A stretch of 64,000 bases of DNA. Source: Plasmodiophora brassicae. Lineage: Eukaryota; Endomyxa; Phytomyxea; Plasmodiophorida; Plasmodiophoridae. The DNA is taken from positions 682,001 through 746,000 of the forward strand of contig JASFAU010000007.1 of NCBI GenBank assembly GCA_039704465.1. Direction: 5' to 3'. Of this stretch, positions 21,044 to 32,906 are shown piece after piece (the stretch's first letter is position 1; each line of letters opens with the position of its first letter). The notes below the pieces were generated by a model. That model searched no databases. It was not told the origin of the DNA and saw only the letters and a program-made list of their open reading frames with translations. A program made the position numbers and the translations under genes.

Positions 21044-21444
21044 GAATGAGCTGCACCTTTGCGGCGATCCAACTCGCCGCCCGCTCGACTGGCGCGTCGT
21101 GACATGAGGGGCGCGCGATGATGATCACCCCCCTTTTTTTGCAGCCCGCCACCAACTTGAGCTGTTTTGCGCCGCGTCGAACAGTCACTGTCCACTGAGG
21201 TTGAGGTACGATAGAATATTCCAGCATGCAGCTGCAGCCGACGGTGAAGCAGCCTGCTGTGACTGGTGGCCGATATTTATACCACCAGCACAAGAGTCGT
21301 CTGGCGCGTTCTCGGTTGGTCCGTTGGCTGTGTGACGAGCGGGATCCGACGCAGCAGGGGGATGTTCCAGATCACGGCGAAGTTTGATGGCAGGCGGAAC
21401 GCGTCCGCGTGCCTCTGCAGGCATAGTTGAAAAGAGGCGCTCCG

Positions 21445-22713
21445 ATGCGTGCAACGATGTTCCTGTTGCTGGGGTTCGTGGTTGGGTTGGCCGGCGCGCA
21501 CGATGATGTTCGCTTCCTGGATGTTCGCGTTCCAGTCGTCGCCAGCCGCGATCAGTCGCTGGTCGGCATGTGCCGCGTTGGTCTGGTCGACGAGCGTTCA
21601 TGCCGGTGGGCCTGCGCCGCCGACTTGTCATGTTCCGGGTTCGTGTTCGATTTCAGTGACGAGGCCTGCCCTTGCCGAACCTCCTCAGTACCGATCTGTG
21701 CCTTTCCAACACCGTTCTCGTCGACGTCGCCAGGGGACGATGCCGCTGTCGTATTTGCCAAGATGCACGACGGCAATTATGCGACCACTGGTTCACACGT
21801 CACATACACCGGGTACGAACCAGTCTGGGCGCCTGGGCACCTGCTCAGCTATATCGAGGTGACGACCACGGCAACTGTTGTCGACGGCAAGCCCTCCGTG
21901 CAACAGTCGGCCGTGTTTGCGATAGGACCATCTACGTTCCCGTTATCAGGTAAAGATTCCCATTGGACGCGATATGTACGGTGTAGTGATGAGAACGTTG
22001 CAGTCGGGTCTGCGAATGAGATATCGCCACCGTCGATCGGGTCCTGCGCGCGCTTATGCTCGGAGTCCAAAGCCCGGTTCGGGTCCTCTTGCCACCTCGT
22101 GCAGAGCGTACTGCTCCGTCCTGGGGACGACGCCGCGATGGAGATCTGCTGGCTGTTTGGCAGCGAGTCCGTCCAAGCCGTCCAAGGACTTCGGTTGGTT
22201 TCCTACCCCAACAGCAATGAGCATGGGTCGACGACGCTGAGCACAACGTTTTCCGCGAACGACAAGTGGAACCCAGCGGCGAACTATTGCAATCTGCCCG
22301 TGTGGTCCATGGCACCATCGTCAACGCCTCCGCCAGCCACCGCTGCAAGGCCTACGTCGACGAAGCGCCCCCGCACGGCATCTACGACATCAGCACCAAG
22401 AACAACAACAGCTCCACGACCGACAGTAGCCCCAGCTGTGTCGTCGTTACCCGTGTCGGAGACGGGGCCGCAACCGGGGGCAACCCAGCTGGATGAACGA
22501 AACCAACGCAGTATGGGGCCAACCGGCGTCACCGCGCTCCTGTCTGGCATCGTCATCGTGGTCGTCATTGTGACGGTGGCCAGCGTGCTAGTATACCGAA
22601 GGAGGACAAAGCTAAGGAGAAGGCAGCTACTGAACTGGCAGCGCTGGGAGGCAGCTGGGATGTCCTCCGACGGGTTTGTTAGCGCTGATGACGCTGTGGC
22701 GTCCCAAGTATAG
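21445..22713 (+). CDS. type I membrane glycoprotein-like protein, unknown
   Basis: Single frame of about 422 residues. It has a signal peptide (MRATMFLLLGFVVGLAG) and a cysteine-rich ectodomain with two PAN/apple-like patterns (SCRWACAADLSCSGFVFDF and SCARLCSESKA). A Ser/Thr/Pro stalk rich in STKRPRTAST-like text follows at about residues 290-350. Then comes one TM helix (VTALLSGIVIVVVIVTVASV) and a short basic tail. I take ATG 21445 because it begins the signal peptide. It is likely a cell-surface protein. The apple-domain reading rests on cysteine spacing only. Confidence 0.7.
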   Translation: MRATMFLLLGFVVGLAGAHDDVRFLDVRVPVVASRDQSLVGMCRVGLVDERSCRWACAADLSCSGFVFDFSDEACPCRTSSVPICAFPTPFSSTSPGDDAAVVFAKMHDGNYATTGSHVTYTGYEPVWAPGHLLSYIEVTTTATVVDGKPSVQQSAVFAIGPSTFPLSGKDSHWTRYVRCSDENVAVGSANEISPPSIGSCARLCSESKARFGSSCHLVQSVLLRPGDDAAMEICWLFGSESVQAVQGLRLVSYPNSNEHGSTTLSTTFSANDKWNPAANYCNLPVWSMAPSSTPPPATAARPTSTKRPRTASTTSAPRTTTAPRPTVAPAVSSLPVSETGPQPGATQLDERNQRSMGPTGVTALLSGIVIVVVIVTVASVLVYRRRTKLRRRQLLNWQRWEAAGMSSDGFVSADDAVASQV

Positions 22714-22852
22714 GTTCACCATCTATCCAAGCAACCATAATGAAGAGGACAGCGTACAGCCTACTGTAGATTAATGAGCAGCGAAGGATCTGTGTACCAT
22801 AGTTAGTGCAATTTGAATATAAGCAGTCTGCAGGGCGGGGCGGGCAGGGATC

Positions 22853-25800
22853 TCAGGCGCGACGGCGCGTCGAACGAGTCGTCCGGCCAGGAGACTCCTG
22901 CTTACGTGCTGCGGCCGAGCGCGCCGATCTCGCCTTGGTTGGCTTGCTGTCGGGTTCGACGGGTTCCATATCGTCGACTACAATATCTGATGCGACATCT
23001 TTCGCACTGGACCGGGTTCGACGACTGGCTTTGACAGGCGCAGGAGCTGGTGTGCCTTCCGTATCAGCTATGGTTTCCCGGCGCCTGCCGCGCTTCGGCT
23101 CTTCAACAGGTTGTGGTGTTTCAGGAGCACGAAGACGCCCAGATCGAGTACGTATTGGGGCTTCCTCAACAGCGGCCTCTGATTCGACTTCAGCGAAGGA
23201 CTCTCCCGTCGTTCGTGTTGAGCGACGTTGCTTTTTAGACGATGCGGACAGCGTCTCCTCTACCGCTTCAGGGTCTGGTTCGGGATGAGAACGGGTCCTA
23301 CGAGTAGGGCCCTCCGAAGACGTGATAGAGAGGTCGTCAGGCTTAGCACGAGATTTTCCACGTGTCTTCTTGGGAAGCGGGACGCTTTCACCATGCCCGG
23401 ATGCGGCTGGAGCAGTCTGGGATATGGCGACTGTCCTCGACCGCGAACGCTTCGTTTGTTGCTCATTATCAGTTCCAGCCGTTTCACCAGTCTGTCGCGT
23501 ACGTTTTGAGCCAACTTCGACCGTGTGATCGTCGCCGGAAGGAACATCCGCTGTGTTATGTTCAGGTCGAGCTCTTCGCGCGCGAGAGCGGGTCGCAGTT
23601 TCAGGAGTCGACTGCTGTACAGATTCACCAACAGACCCTCGAGAGTGTTCCTCAACACGGTCAGAGTCAAGCACGGCCTGTGCCTGACCACGTCCTCTTC
23701 GCGTACGAGTGCGAATCGCACTTTCAGGCGTCGATGGTTGTTGGGCCTCACCGACAGGCCTTGACGAAGGTTGAACATCAGAATCCGGATCGTCTACAGT
23801 CGCACGAGTTCGTCGAGAACGAGAGCGCGAAGCAGTTCCAGGGGCCGCTTGCAGCTGTTGTTCGTCAGAAGGCGTCGAATCAACGGCATCCGGTTCAGAT
23901 ACGACCTGCTTCGCACCACGAGTCCTTCGCGTTCGACCGCGAGCCGCAGTTTCAGGCGTCGATTGTTCTTGCGGGTCTCCGACAGACCTTGCCGGATGAT
24001 GCTCAACGGAACCAGACTCGTCTATGTCTTGCGCCTGAACACGAGACTTTCGCGTCCGATGGCGAGTCGAAAGTTCAGGTGTCAATTCCGGCTGGGGTTC
24101 AATGGTGGCCTTTGAGGAATGCTCCTCAACCGAACCGAGATTGTCTAAGGATTGCGCCTGATCAGCGTCGACAAACGGGTCCCGATCAAATGCCACAGGT
24201 GGCAGGCTGTTAGTGGTTGTAAACTCGCCAGGAAGAATACAAGTCGCTGCATCCGTCTGGAACGTTACTGCAGAAAATAGTGAAGTAGCGGTGCCACTAA
24301 GGTCACAGGTAGATGACAATTCTGGTTCCCGCTCCGTTCGAACGGCCGCGTTTTCACCTTCGCCAGGGAGGTTGAACGCCACAGGAGAAAACTCGAAACA
24401 ATCGGAAACAGGCCGATTAGCCCCAGGAGTCATCAGAAGTCGCGTGATGCCGTTGAAAACGGAGGCCGAATCAGTAGGAGACGCCACTGGGATGTCGGCT
24501 GGTGCATGTACGACATCGTACAAGCCTTGGTAAAGCGATGAAACAAGAACCTGTCCTGCGGAACGACGAGGAGTTGAAAGCAGAGCAGTTATCTCGGGGA
24601 GCGCCGTTTCCTCGAAACCGGCAGCACCCTGAAAATCAGCCTGTAGCGTACAGATTCCGGCTGCAAGGGACTGCTGCAAGACCGATGGCACGTCTTCAAT
24701 AGAGGCTCCGAAGTGCTGGCTCAGAGCGCATCGAACTGCATCAGCCTGTTCGCCACCGTGTCTAAACGCGTCGTCGACAGCGTCTTTGACGAACTCGCGA
24801 ATCGTCTCTGTGTTTGCCTGGTCGATGGAAATTGAAGGCGATGGCTGCTCTATGGCAGACAGATCTTCTGCCGAAGAATCGGCCGGCCCAGGGGTGGCAG
24901 AAGAACGAGCAGAGAGCGGAGACTGGAACACGTTTGACAGCCCCGACAGGCTGCGGCGCCAAAACGCCTGGACGAGTTCAGCCTTGAGAGGTGTTGACAG
25001 CACACGACGTGGTAACTGGTGTTGTTCAGAGGATCGGGAGGGCGTCTGCGGCTTTGCAAACAACGTTGTCAGCGGTGTACTCAGTGCCGGATACAGCCGT
25101 TCCGCTTCATCATCCGCTTCGGCAGGTAAGGTGTCGGACACAGAACGAAGCGCGTACCGCTTAGTTTGAATATCATTGAGAATAGGAGTCGACAGTGACC
25201 GATGGAACGCAGAGGCGATCGGTGCAGCGACATGAGGGTTGTCAGCCCCGTCACTGTTAGTCAGGTCGAAATCAACCTGGTTAGGATCGATGGATGACGC
25301 TTCTTCGACCTCCCTAACGGGACGCAGGCCAACGCTGCGCAGAGAATAGTCCCGAGAACGGATGCTATGGCGAATCGGGGTATTGAGAGACTTCCGAAGG
25401 GGGGCGGGAGAAGGTGGGTGATCAAGGATCGGTCGCGGTTTGAGACACTCCTGAGTATGGACATGTTCAGAAGCACAGTGGGCACTCTGCACATCAGAAT
25501 CGCATGACGGGACATTTGCAGCAGAATGATCAGGCGGCGTCACAGCGGGACAAGGCTTATCATCAGAGTGCAGATTACTGCCGTCAGTGATGGAGCCGAC
25601 CGGCATTGGGTTCGGCACAGTAGGAAGCGGATCAGTCTGCATGGCGTCGTCATCCTTTTCCATTGTAATGTTGGCCTCGTTTGTCTGGACGTCGACCTCT
25701 TCGACATTCGGCTGGAATAACGTAAGTGCAGGTGCAAGTCCATCGTCCGCAGATTGAGGACGTCCAGATTCTGGTATAGGCGTGCAAGTAACGTCCGAAG

Positions 25801-28800
25801 CAAGTCTCGCACGAATGGAAGCAGACGGTGCGTTCGACTGTAAAACTGAAGGACCTTCGGAAGGAACATGCGCACGGTCTGGTGCCGCCGAGATTGCATC
25901 TGCATCAGCCATCGATCCGTCTTGTTCCTCGTTGAAAACCTCGCCTGCTAACGGCTGTGTTTCCGGAACCGCTATATGGGCGAAGATGACGTGATCGTCG
26001 CAGGAGCCCTTGGCGACGTTGTCGATTGCTGTGACCTGCTCTGAAGCAGACGCAGGACCCGCCTCAGGAGCGTCCGCATTTAATCCTGACGTCGAGCGCA
26101 AACTGAACGCTCTAGTTTTGATGGCTGTCCGGATCGGCGTCGTCAGAGACTTGATATGGCGTTGTTCAACGGCACGCGGTGCTTCGCTCTCAAGGCAGGA
26201 TGACTGCTGCACTGGACGCAGGGAATAGTCTTTCGATTTGATCGCGGATCGAACCGGAGTGGACATAGATTTGACAAGGTTCTGCTCAGGGACACTAGGG
26301 TGATGGAAGTCGCAAGGAGGAGGTTGTTGCACAGAATGCAAACAGTTGTCCTCCGACTTGATTCCAGTGCGACTCGAGTCGTCGACAGCATCGTTCGCAC
26401 CCTGCTGCATCGTCGAGTCTGATGCTTGACAAGCGTCAGAAGTCTTGGGAACATCAATACCGGAGGCAGAAGGCATAGGTACCGAATCAGGGGACGCCGG
26501 CGCATTGGATGTGGATCGAAGACAGTAGTTTTTCTCACGAATATCCGTCCGGATTGGAGTGGCGAGGCTTCTGAATTCGCCAGGTGCAACATTGGACAGC
26601 TCAGACGCCACACTTGACAGCTCAGGAGCATTATTCAACGACTCAGTAACAATGGAATCCGAAACCGAACGAAGACTGTACTCCTTCGCTTTGATTGCAG
26701 TCCGAATTGGTGTTGTCAAAGATTTGATAGGGCGATGGTTCACAGCGGCCGTCTGGTCGTTGTCGAGGCAAGGTTGTCGCGCAACCGGACGCAAAGCGTA
26801 ATTTTTCGATTTGATCGCAGAGCGGATCGGGGTCGTCAACGACGTCACAAGTGGGGCAGAACTGCCAAACTCGATCCCAGACGGTGATACGCCGGGAGCA
26901 GATGCATGCGATTGGTCAAAAGACTTCGAAATATCAGATACTGGAGCTCCAATAGTCGCAGCAATAGCCGAGGCGTCCACAGCAGAAGCTCCCGACACGT
27001 CAGATACCGGTCGCAGCAAGTAGTTTCCCTCATGAATGTCCTTGCGGATTGGTGTAGAAAGGCATGTGACATTGCCAGGAGGCGGCTCAGTTTCAGGAAT
27101 CGTCTCAAGCCGCACGGGACGCAATGAATAATTCTTCTCGCGGATGGCGTTGCGGACCGGTGTCGACAGCGATTTCTGAAGAGACGAGCCTTTTGGGTCC
27201 GAATCATCACCGGCTTCAGCCTGCTTAGCAACTGATTCCGATTCGGGAGCATTATCGCTTCCAGTCTGTTCGGCAACCGACTCCGACTGGAGGACAACAG
27301 GAGTCGCGGTTGATACTGGCCGCAACGTGTATGCCCCTGACCTAATGGCGGACCTGATCGGGCTGGTCAAAGACTTGAAGGAATCCAGACGGGAAGAAGC
27401 GCCAGAAGGCAGCGGGCTCTCAGAACATCGGTCCATCGATCTCGAGGTCAATATGGAACGAGAGAACATCGAGGCGGCGCTCTGGTCTAGGACGCTGCCA
27501 CATGATGGTTCACGTGTTTCAACCGGAGGCGGGACATGAACATCTGCCGCAGTCGCCTGATCATCAGACGTGGCATGCTTCGCCTGCTCGGCTGAAGGTA
27601 CTGGAATAGTGGCTGGTCCAAGGACACACTCCTTCGGGACAATGGCTTCTCGTATCGTGGATTCTGGCGACTGAACAGGTCGCTGCTCGTGCAGATCAAC
27701 TGATAACCCCGGAGCAGATGCGCTAGTCGGCAAGATAAGAGCCTCGCCACTCCTCCGATCGATTGATTCTCCCTTATTCTGAACAGTCATGTTATAAAGT
27801 TATAACTAGGGAGTTAGAGCGGTAGACGAACCTGTGCAAGAGTATCATTTTCTTGGTCGCCGCCGTGAGGAGCATCATCACCATTTCGACTTGGAGATGC
27901 CAATGATTCCACCAGCGCAGGCGGCTGAACAGAGCTGGCATCTCGATGAGCTTCCGATGGGCGACCCGTCCTGTCATCTTTCGCCTCCGATGAAACGATA
28001 TGAGACGATGCTTGTGAAACGATGCCATCGCGTGAAGGGTTGTTCTGGAGCGGCTTCTCTTCCGGAGCCTCTGAGACAACATCGATGCCTGAAAACAACG
28101 GGAACAAATTAATATTCCTAAACAAATCGCAGACCGGACTCCAACGTACCAGAGGAGCCTCGCTTTGTTGGCTCCGCATTGTGCCCGCCGATCCGCTCTT
28201 TCAAAATCTTTCGAACGGAAGCGGGAAAAGGCTTGGGGGCAGATTTCGTTCGTCGTACAGGAGAGAACAGTGGTGTGCTGGGCACACTGGTTGTGCCAGC
28301 ATTAGAAGGAAAACTGGAAGCGGAATGGGCAGGCGGCGCACAAACTTGTTGGCCAGTAACAGGAATATTGGCGATAGACTTCCGCGAAGACCTTCTGATC
28401 TGCGAAGTCTCCGTCGAGGCTGCGTTGGCAGTGGTTTCGGCGATTGCGCTCGCTGACGGTTGCAATTCGACAGCCATTGGGGTTGGTAGCGCGGTACCTT
28501 TTTCTTGAGAAGGAAGTGCTGCCGCTGAAATTGCTGGTGTGCACGGTTTGGAAGTGGATTTTCGCGATGAGCGGGTGGAGGGCGTGTTCAAGATTTCGGC
28601 AGCTGCTGTAATACGTGAAGGCACAGGGTCGATATCCATTGCGGTCACAATGGGGGGAACGCCTTCAGCGCGAGAGTCAGGCAATGCCGATGCCGCGCTT
28701 GTATTATCAGGCGGTTGGGATGTGGGCATTTGAGACGATCCAATAACGGGCAACGCCAACGGGTCCGATGACGCTGCTGCAAGAGCGCCGTCAGCACCTG

Positions 28801-29849
28801 TCGAAGATGGTGTTGCTGGGACATTCGAACTGGGTTCAGCAGAACCTGCAAGTTGTAGATCGGTAGCAGCGGTAGCCACCTCAGACGAGACAGGTTCAAC
28901 AGACATCTGCACGGACACGGAGCTGGCACTTGCATCAAGATTGCATGCAGGTAACGGCATCGAACGGAAGGATTTGCGAACTGGGGTTGGAAAAGGAACA
29001 GGAGTCACTTTCCCAGACAGACGACGTGACCGCCTGGGCGTTTCCGAGATAAGGCTCTGGCTGTCACATCCAGTCAAAGCTGCATTGGAAACAGCTGCTG
29101 TGGCCGAAGCATTCAGCGGTGTTACTGACGACCGCCTCTTGCTTGGCTTCTGTTGCGCAAGCATTATGGGCGCATTCTACAGGCTCTGCGTCAACGTTCC
29201 TACACCGACGGACAACAGAATATTGTTACCTGATCCCCAGCATTCTCCGACCGGACCCCAACGTGTCCTGGCTTGGACGGGAGCGATGGCGCGGCAACAG
29301 AGATTTTGTTTTCAGCTGGATACCCAAATTAAGAAAGGCGGTCGATGAGAAAATCGAAATGAAAGTAACTGACGGTATTCGAGACGGAACGACCGTTGGC
29401 TGATAACGAAGACATTGTTGTGTCCGACAACCGTCGGGTTCATAATTGCATTGCCATTAAGTATTGTTTCGGTAGCCTCATTAACGTTGTGGAGCCAGGC
29501 GCGCCCGTTCTCATCGACATTCAGCCTGGCATGAGACTTGGACACGCTTCGCAACTGAATACGGATGTCACAGCTCAAGTCACTGTTCGAGCGCACATGG
29601 GTCAGGAGGAGAACATAACGTCATGCATCGGCAGTTCCAGCACGAACCGTCCAAACGTAATTTCTCGTTTCGTGATTGGGAATCGCGCGCCTGCCGACGA
29701 ACATAATCAATCGTTTGCGAGAGGAGACCCGCAAGGTGCGTACCATCACGGCCATCGGGCCTTATAACGACGACGTGCCCAAATACCGGCTTCCCCGAAG
29801 GTAGTGCCGCTGGCACGGGCACCGTCATCGAAGACGCGGCGACCTCCAT
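22853..29849 (-). CDS. giant FHA-domain repeat protein resembling Ki-67
   Basis: Reading 29849 to 22853 gives about 2,200 residues from seven or more exons. The N-terminal FHA domain is assembled over two short introns: GHVVVIRPDGRDGARFPI, then TFGRDLSCDIRIQL, SVSKSHARL, WLHNVN, ATETILNG and SQRSFRLEY. Its order and wording closely match the Ki-67 FHA domain (FGR-x5-CDIRIQL-xVSK-xH). Introns at about 28090-28145 and 27781-27832 join in phase. The last exon is one 4.9-kb frame with a dozen TPIR-type motifs, then about five TPE-x-RTRR repeats and a basic tail ending STRRRA. It is rich in S/T-P, suggesting CDK phosphorylation, and is probably nuclear or chromatin-bound. No PP1-docking RVSF was seen. 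Ki-67 homology is an inference from architecture and FHA similarity. Confidence 0.75.
23480..24130 (-). repeat. TPE-RTRR repeats near the C-terminus of the FHA-repeat protein
   Basis: About five units of 35-45 residues, each ending in a variant of STPETATRSRTRRTRG, with an acidic spacer between. The basic patches suggest DNA or chromatin binding, in the position where Ki-67 carries its chromatin-binding C-terminus. That functional reading is inference. Confidence 0.75.
25100..27420 (-). repeat. dispersed TPIR-x2-I-x4-Y-x-LRPV motifs within the FHA-repeat gene
   Basis: Ten clear and one degenerate copy of a ~20-residue motif. The consensus is S-L-[ST]-T-P-[IV]-R-x-x-I-x-x-x-x-Y-x-L-R-[PS]-[VT]. 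Examples are SLTTPIRSAIKSKNYALRPV and SLSTPVRNAIREKNYSLRPV. Spacing is 30-120 residues. Toward the C-terminal side shortened forms keep only LSTP (LSTPLTTLF, LSTPLKAEL, LSTPRRSAG). The T-P core is a candidate CDK site. Confidence 0.85.
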
Positions 29850-30277
29850 CGCGATCGACCGCAGAATCCAAAAACTGAACCTGCGTCAGCAGCGCGCCAT
29901 TTTTGCAGCCAAGGGTCGATTTTGTAAGTTTTGGACGAGCGCCGAAATTCCATCGTTTTTGGCCCGCTCGTCCATCAGAGTGCATCACATTATACCATCA
30001 GGACGACGGTCCCCCGTTTCAGTTACAGACTGCTTCGACACCACGGGGATTGCATTCCATTTGGCGTCTGTGGTGTATTCTGTCTCGTTGTCGGCACTTG
30101 TTGCTGCACTAGGAGGTTCTAGACTTGTCCAGTACGTTTCGTCGAAGCGACCCAAATAAGTGGTGATAGCAGGGGCCGGGTTGGGTAGACCATACAGCGG
30201 CGCTGGCGTTTGCGACGTGTCAGGGAACGTCACAGTTGATATAGAACCGTGGCGCGTTGTGACTTAGAACGTCGCCG

Positions 30278-31650
30278 ATGGGGGATGCACCACAGAAAAT
30301 CGAACTTACCGTTGTCGACGATCTCGTCGCCGGCAGTGTTGCCGGTGTCGCAATTCTTCTGATCGGTACAGGATACAACCATCGCCTTCTTCTCAACAGG
30401 TAAACTAACCGGCCCACCATGACAGGACAGCCTTTCGATACTCTCAAAGTACGCCCAAGCACCGGTCAAGCGCACTCTTATGGATGAAGGTTTTAACTTA
30501 TGAAAGCCAGGTGCGTCTACAAACGTCGAGGAAGGAAAGATTCAGATCTGGTATGCATTGCCTGCGTGATACCGTTACCAAGGAGGGATTCTTCGCCCTC
30601 TACAAAGGTTACCCTGGGATAATATCACAGTAATGGCATCTCAGTTGACGACGTGTGCCCACATAGGAATGTTAGTGCCATTGGCAACGGTTCCGTTATT
30701 GAATGCCGTCGTCTTCGCATCGTTTGCGCAAGCAAGGGCAGCGCTTCTTGGACAAACGGACCGTCCTATGACCGCGTTCGAATCGTCTGTGGCTGGTGCC
30801 TGGGCCGGATTCGTCAATTCATGTCTGGCCGATTGCATGCGCTGCTGTTTTACCCAATGCTCTGCTGACTGGATCGACGCAGTCATCGCGTCGCCCGTTG
30901 AGCTCATCAAGAATCGATTACAGATTCAGTACAGCGCCGCCGATAGGAAGTACGCAGGCCCATGGGACTGCATGAAAAAGATTGTCGCCGAAGAAGGCGT
31001 TAGAGGGTTGTTCAGGGGAATGAATGCTGTAAGTCGCCCGTGTCTGAACGTACGGGAACACGCTGACGACGTTGCTCATCCAGACAATCATACGAGAAGT
31101 ACCTTGTTACGCTGCCCAAGTAGAGAGATTCGCCTGATATGTCAGTCGGGTGGCTTACTGACGCCTGCACGACTAGTTCTACACGTACGAAACGCTGAAA
31201 ACGGTGATCCGAAGAAGAGACCAAGTGGGGCCTCTAGACACAAGCCAGCAGTTGTTTGCGGGTGGTGTCGCCGGCGTTGCATGTTGGGTTGCATCATATC
31301 CACAGGTATGTAGGGCATCGGTTTGCCAGTCCAGATCGATTAACGCTCCTCGCTCTGCAGGACCTCGTCAAGACCGTCCTCCAGGTTAACCCTAGGAACC
31401 GGTTTCCTGTACATTGGTTCTTTCCCGATGGGGGGTTCATCAGCGCCTGGAGACACACTGTGAATTCGAGTGGCTGGATAGGGCTCTGGAAGGGGTTCGG
31501 GCCCTGCGCCGCAAGAGCGTTTCCGGGTAACCATGCACATATTGTCCTGAAACCGTTCAGTCTTCTGACCTCATCAGTACAGCTAACGCCGGTGGGTTCC
31601 TGGCCTACGAATTCGCGATTGACAGTCTCAAAGCAATGCACCGACAGTAA
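30278..31650 (+). CDS. mitochondrial carrier (SLC25), acylcarnitine/basic amino-acid type
   Basis: Inner-membrane six-helix carrier assembled over about seven exons. From MGDAPQKIELTVVDDLVAGS it reads GQPFDTLKVRLQTSRK, FFALYKGMLVPLATV, IASPVELIKNRLQIQY, VRGLFRGMNATIIREVPCYA, FYTYETLKTVI, LFAGGVAGVACWVASYPQDL and IGLWKGFGPCAARAFPANAG, ending LKAMHRQ at 31650. The three P-x-[DE]-x-x-[KR] signatures are PFDTLK, PVELIK and PQDLVK (the last deviates). The RREVPCYA-type second repeat and AFPANAG end resemble the carnitine/acylcarnitine and ornithine carriers. The substrate is not certain. Introns are GT-AG. The region 30780-30890 may hide one more intron. Confidence 0.85.
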
Positions 31651-31800
31651 TAAACTACGTATCAAACCGGGCCAAAGACCTATACGTCTTAACATGCGCC
31701 AAGGTAAAGCCCGGAACGTGCAACCATGACAACGTTCCAGATCCAACGTTATACCCCACACCTTTAGGTTTATATGAGTGTGGACAATTTATCACCCGCG

Positions 31801-32881
31801 TCAGAGCTTGGCCAGTGAATGAAGCCTCGGAAACAAGTCTCGCATGGCATCGAATCCTGAACGACAGATATGTGGACATCCGTTCACATCGAGTGTATGG
31901 ATGCGCTTTGCGCCTCTCGCGAGCGCCTCGAGACCAGCGTCCGTTAGGGCAGCGATGCCGAACAATGTCAGCACTTGGAGATCACGGCAGTGCCGACCAA
32001 GAGCAACCAACGACGCATCGGAAAGCAGCACACACCACGTCAAGTTTAGGTGCGTTAAGCAAGGACAGTTGCGGGCCAGATTTTCAACGCCCCTGTCAGT
32101 CAAATACTGGCTGCCGCATAGGTCCACGCGACGCAACCTTGTACAGGAGCGCGATAGCAACGTCACGCCAACATCGGTGAAATTCGGGCACGCATAGCTG
32201 TTGAAGGACGTCAATTGCTTGCACGACTTTGACAGTGCCACCAGCGACGAATCCGTCAGTCGAACGGCCTTTGCTAAACAGAGCACCATCAACATACACG
32301 AGACTAGCCGGTTCACAGAACGTACTCAAGTCCAGCTCTTCCAAATCAGGAAGAGAACGGGCGATCTCAGCGACAGCCGAGTTAGTCAGTAGCTTCGCGC
32401 CGCTCAGGTTCAGATGTCGCAGGTTCGACGACGCTCTCACGATTCGAGTTACGCACTCATCGGTGAGCTTGGGCACCCAGTACAGAGACAGCGATGTCAG
32501 TGCTGCGGAACCCACCGCCGCCAGTGACTCGGGGACGACCTCCGAGCACCCGTTCAGATTCAGAACCGCAAGCGACGGAAACCGCGCCAGAACCCTGGGC
32601 AGATCCCCGCCAGTTCCAACCGCCTTCCCACAGAACTGCAACTTCAGGTCGCGCAGATTCCTGGCACGATCTGCGGGCATAGCGTCGAGGATGGCAACGG
32701 CGTCCCGCCGGCCTGACAGGTCCAGCGCCGTCGCCTCGCCGACGTAATCGCGCACGAAATCGCGCATCGCCCGGCTGCAGCGCGCCACCGCTGCCGCCGT
32801 CGACTGCTCCCGCAGCATCGCCGACAGGCATATGCGGGCGCGCTCGGGCAGCTCGCTGAGCTGCACCCCGCAGTGAACCAT
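31801..32881 (-). CDS. F-box-like leucine-rich repeat protein
   Basis: Two exons joined by a GT-AG intron (about 32257-32306) give about 340 residues. The N-terminal 45 residues (LSELPERARICLSAML... CSRAMRDFV) look like a degenerate F-box. They are followed by about nine cysteine-containing leucine-rich repeats of the AMN1/FBXL type, such as LRDLKLQFC, LAVLNLNGCSEV, LRHLNLSGAK, LRRVDLCGSQYLTDRGV, LTHLNLTWCVLLSDASL and IHTLDVNGCPHI. It probably acts as a substrate receptor of an SCF ubiquitin ligase. It is head to head with the kinase gene, with about 25 bp between candidate starts, so the two share a promoter region. Confidence 0.8.
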
Positions 32882-32906
32882 CGTGCCACAGCGGCCTTAC
32901 GTTACG

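Noticed and set aside
23362..24213. A plus-strand ORF of 283 codons with a repeated pattern
   Set aside because: Antisense to the TPE-RTRR repeats of the FHA-repeat gene. The pattern is a by-product of that repeat.
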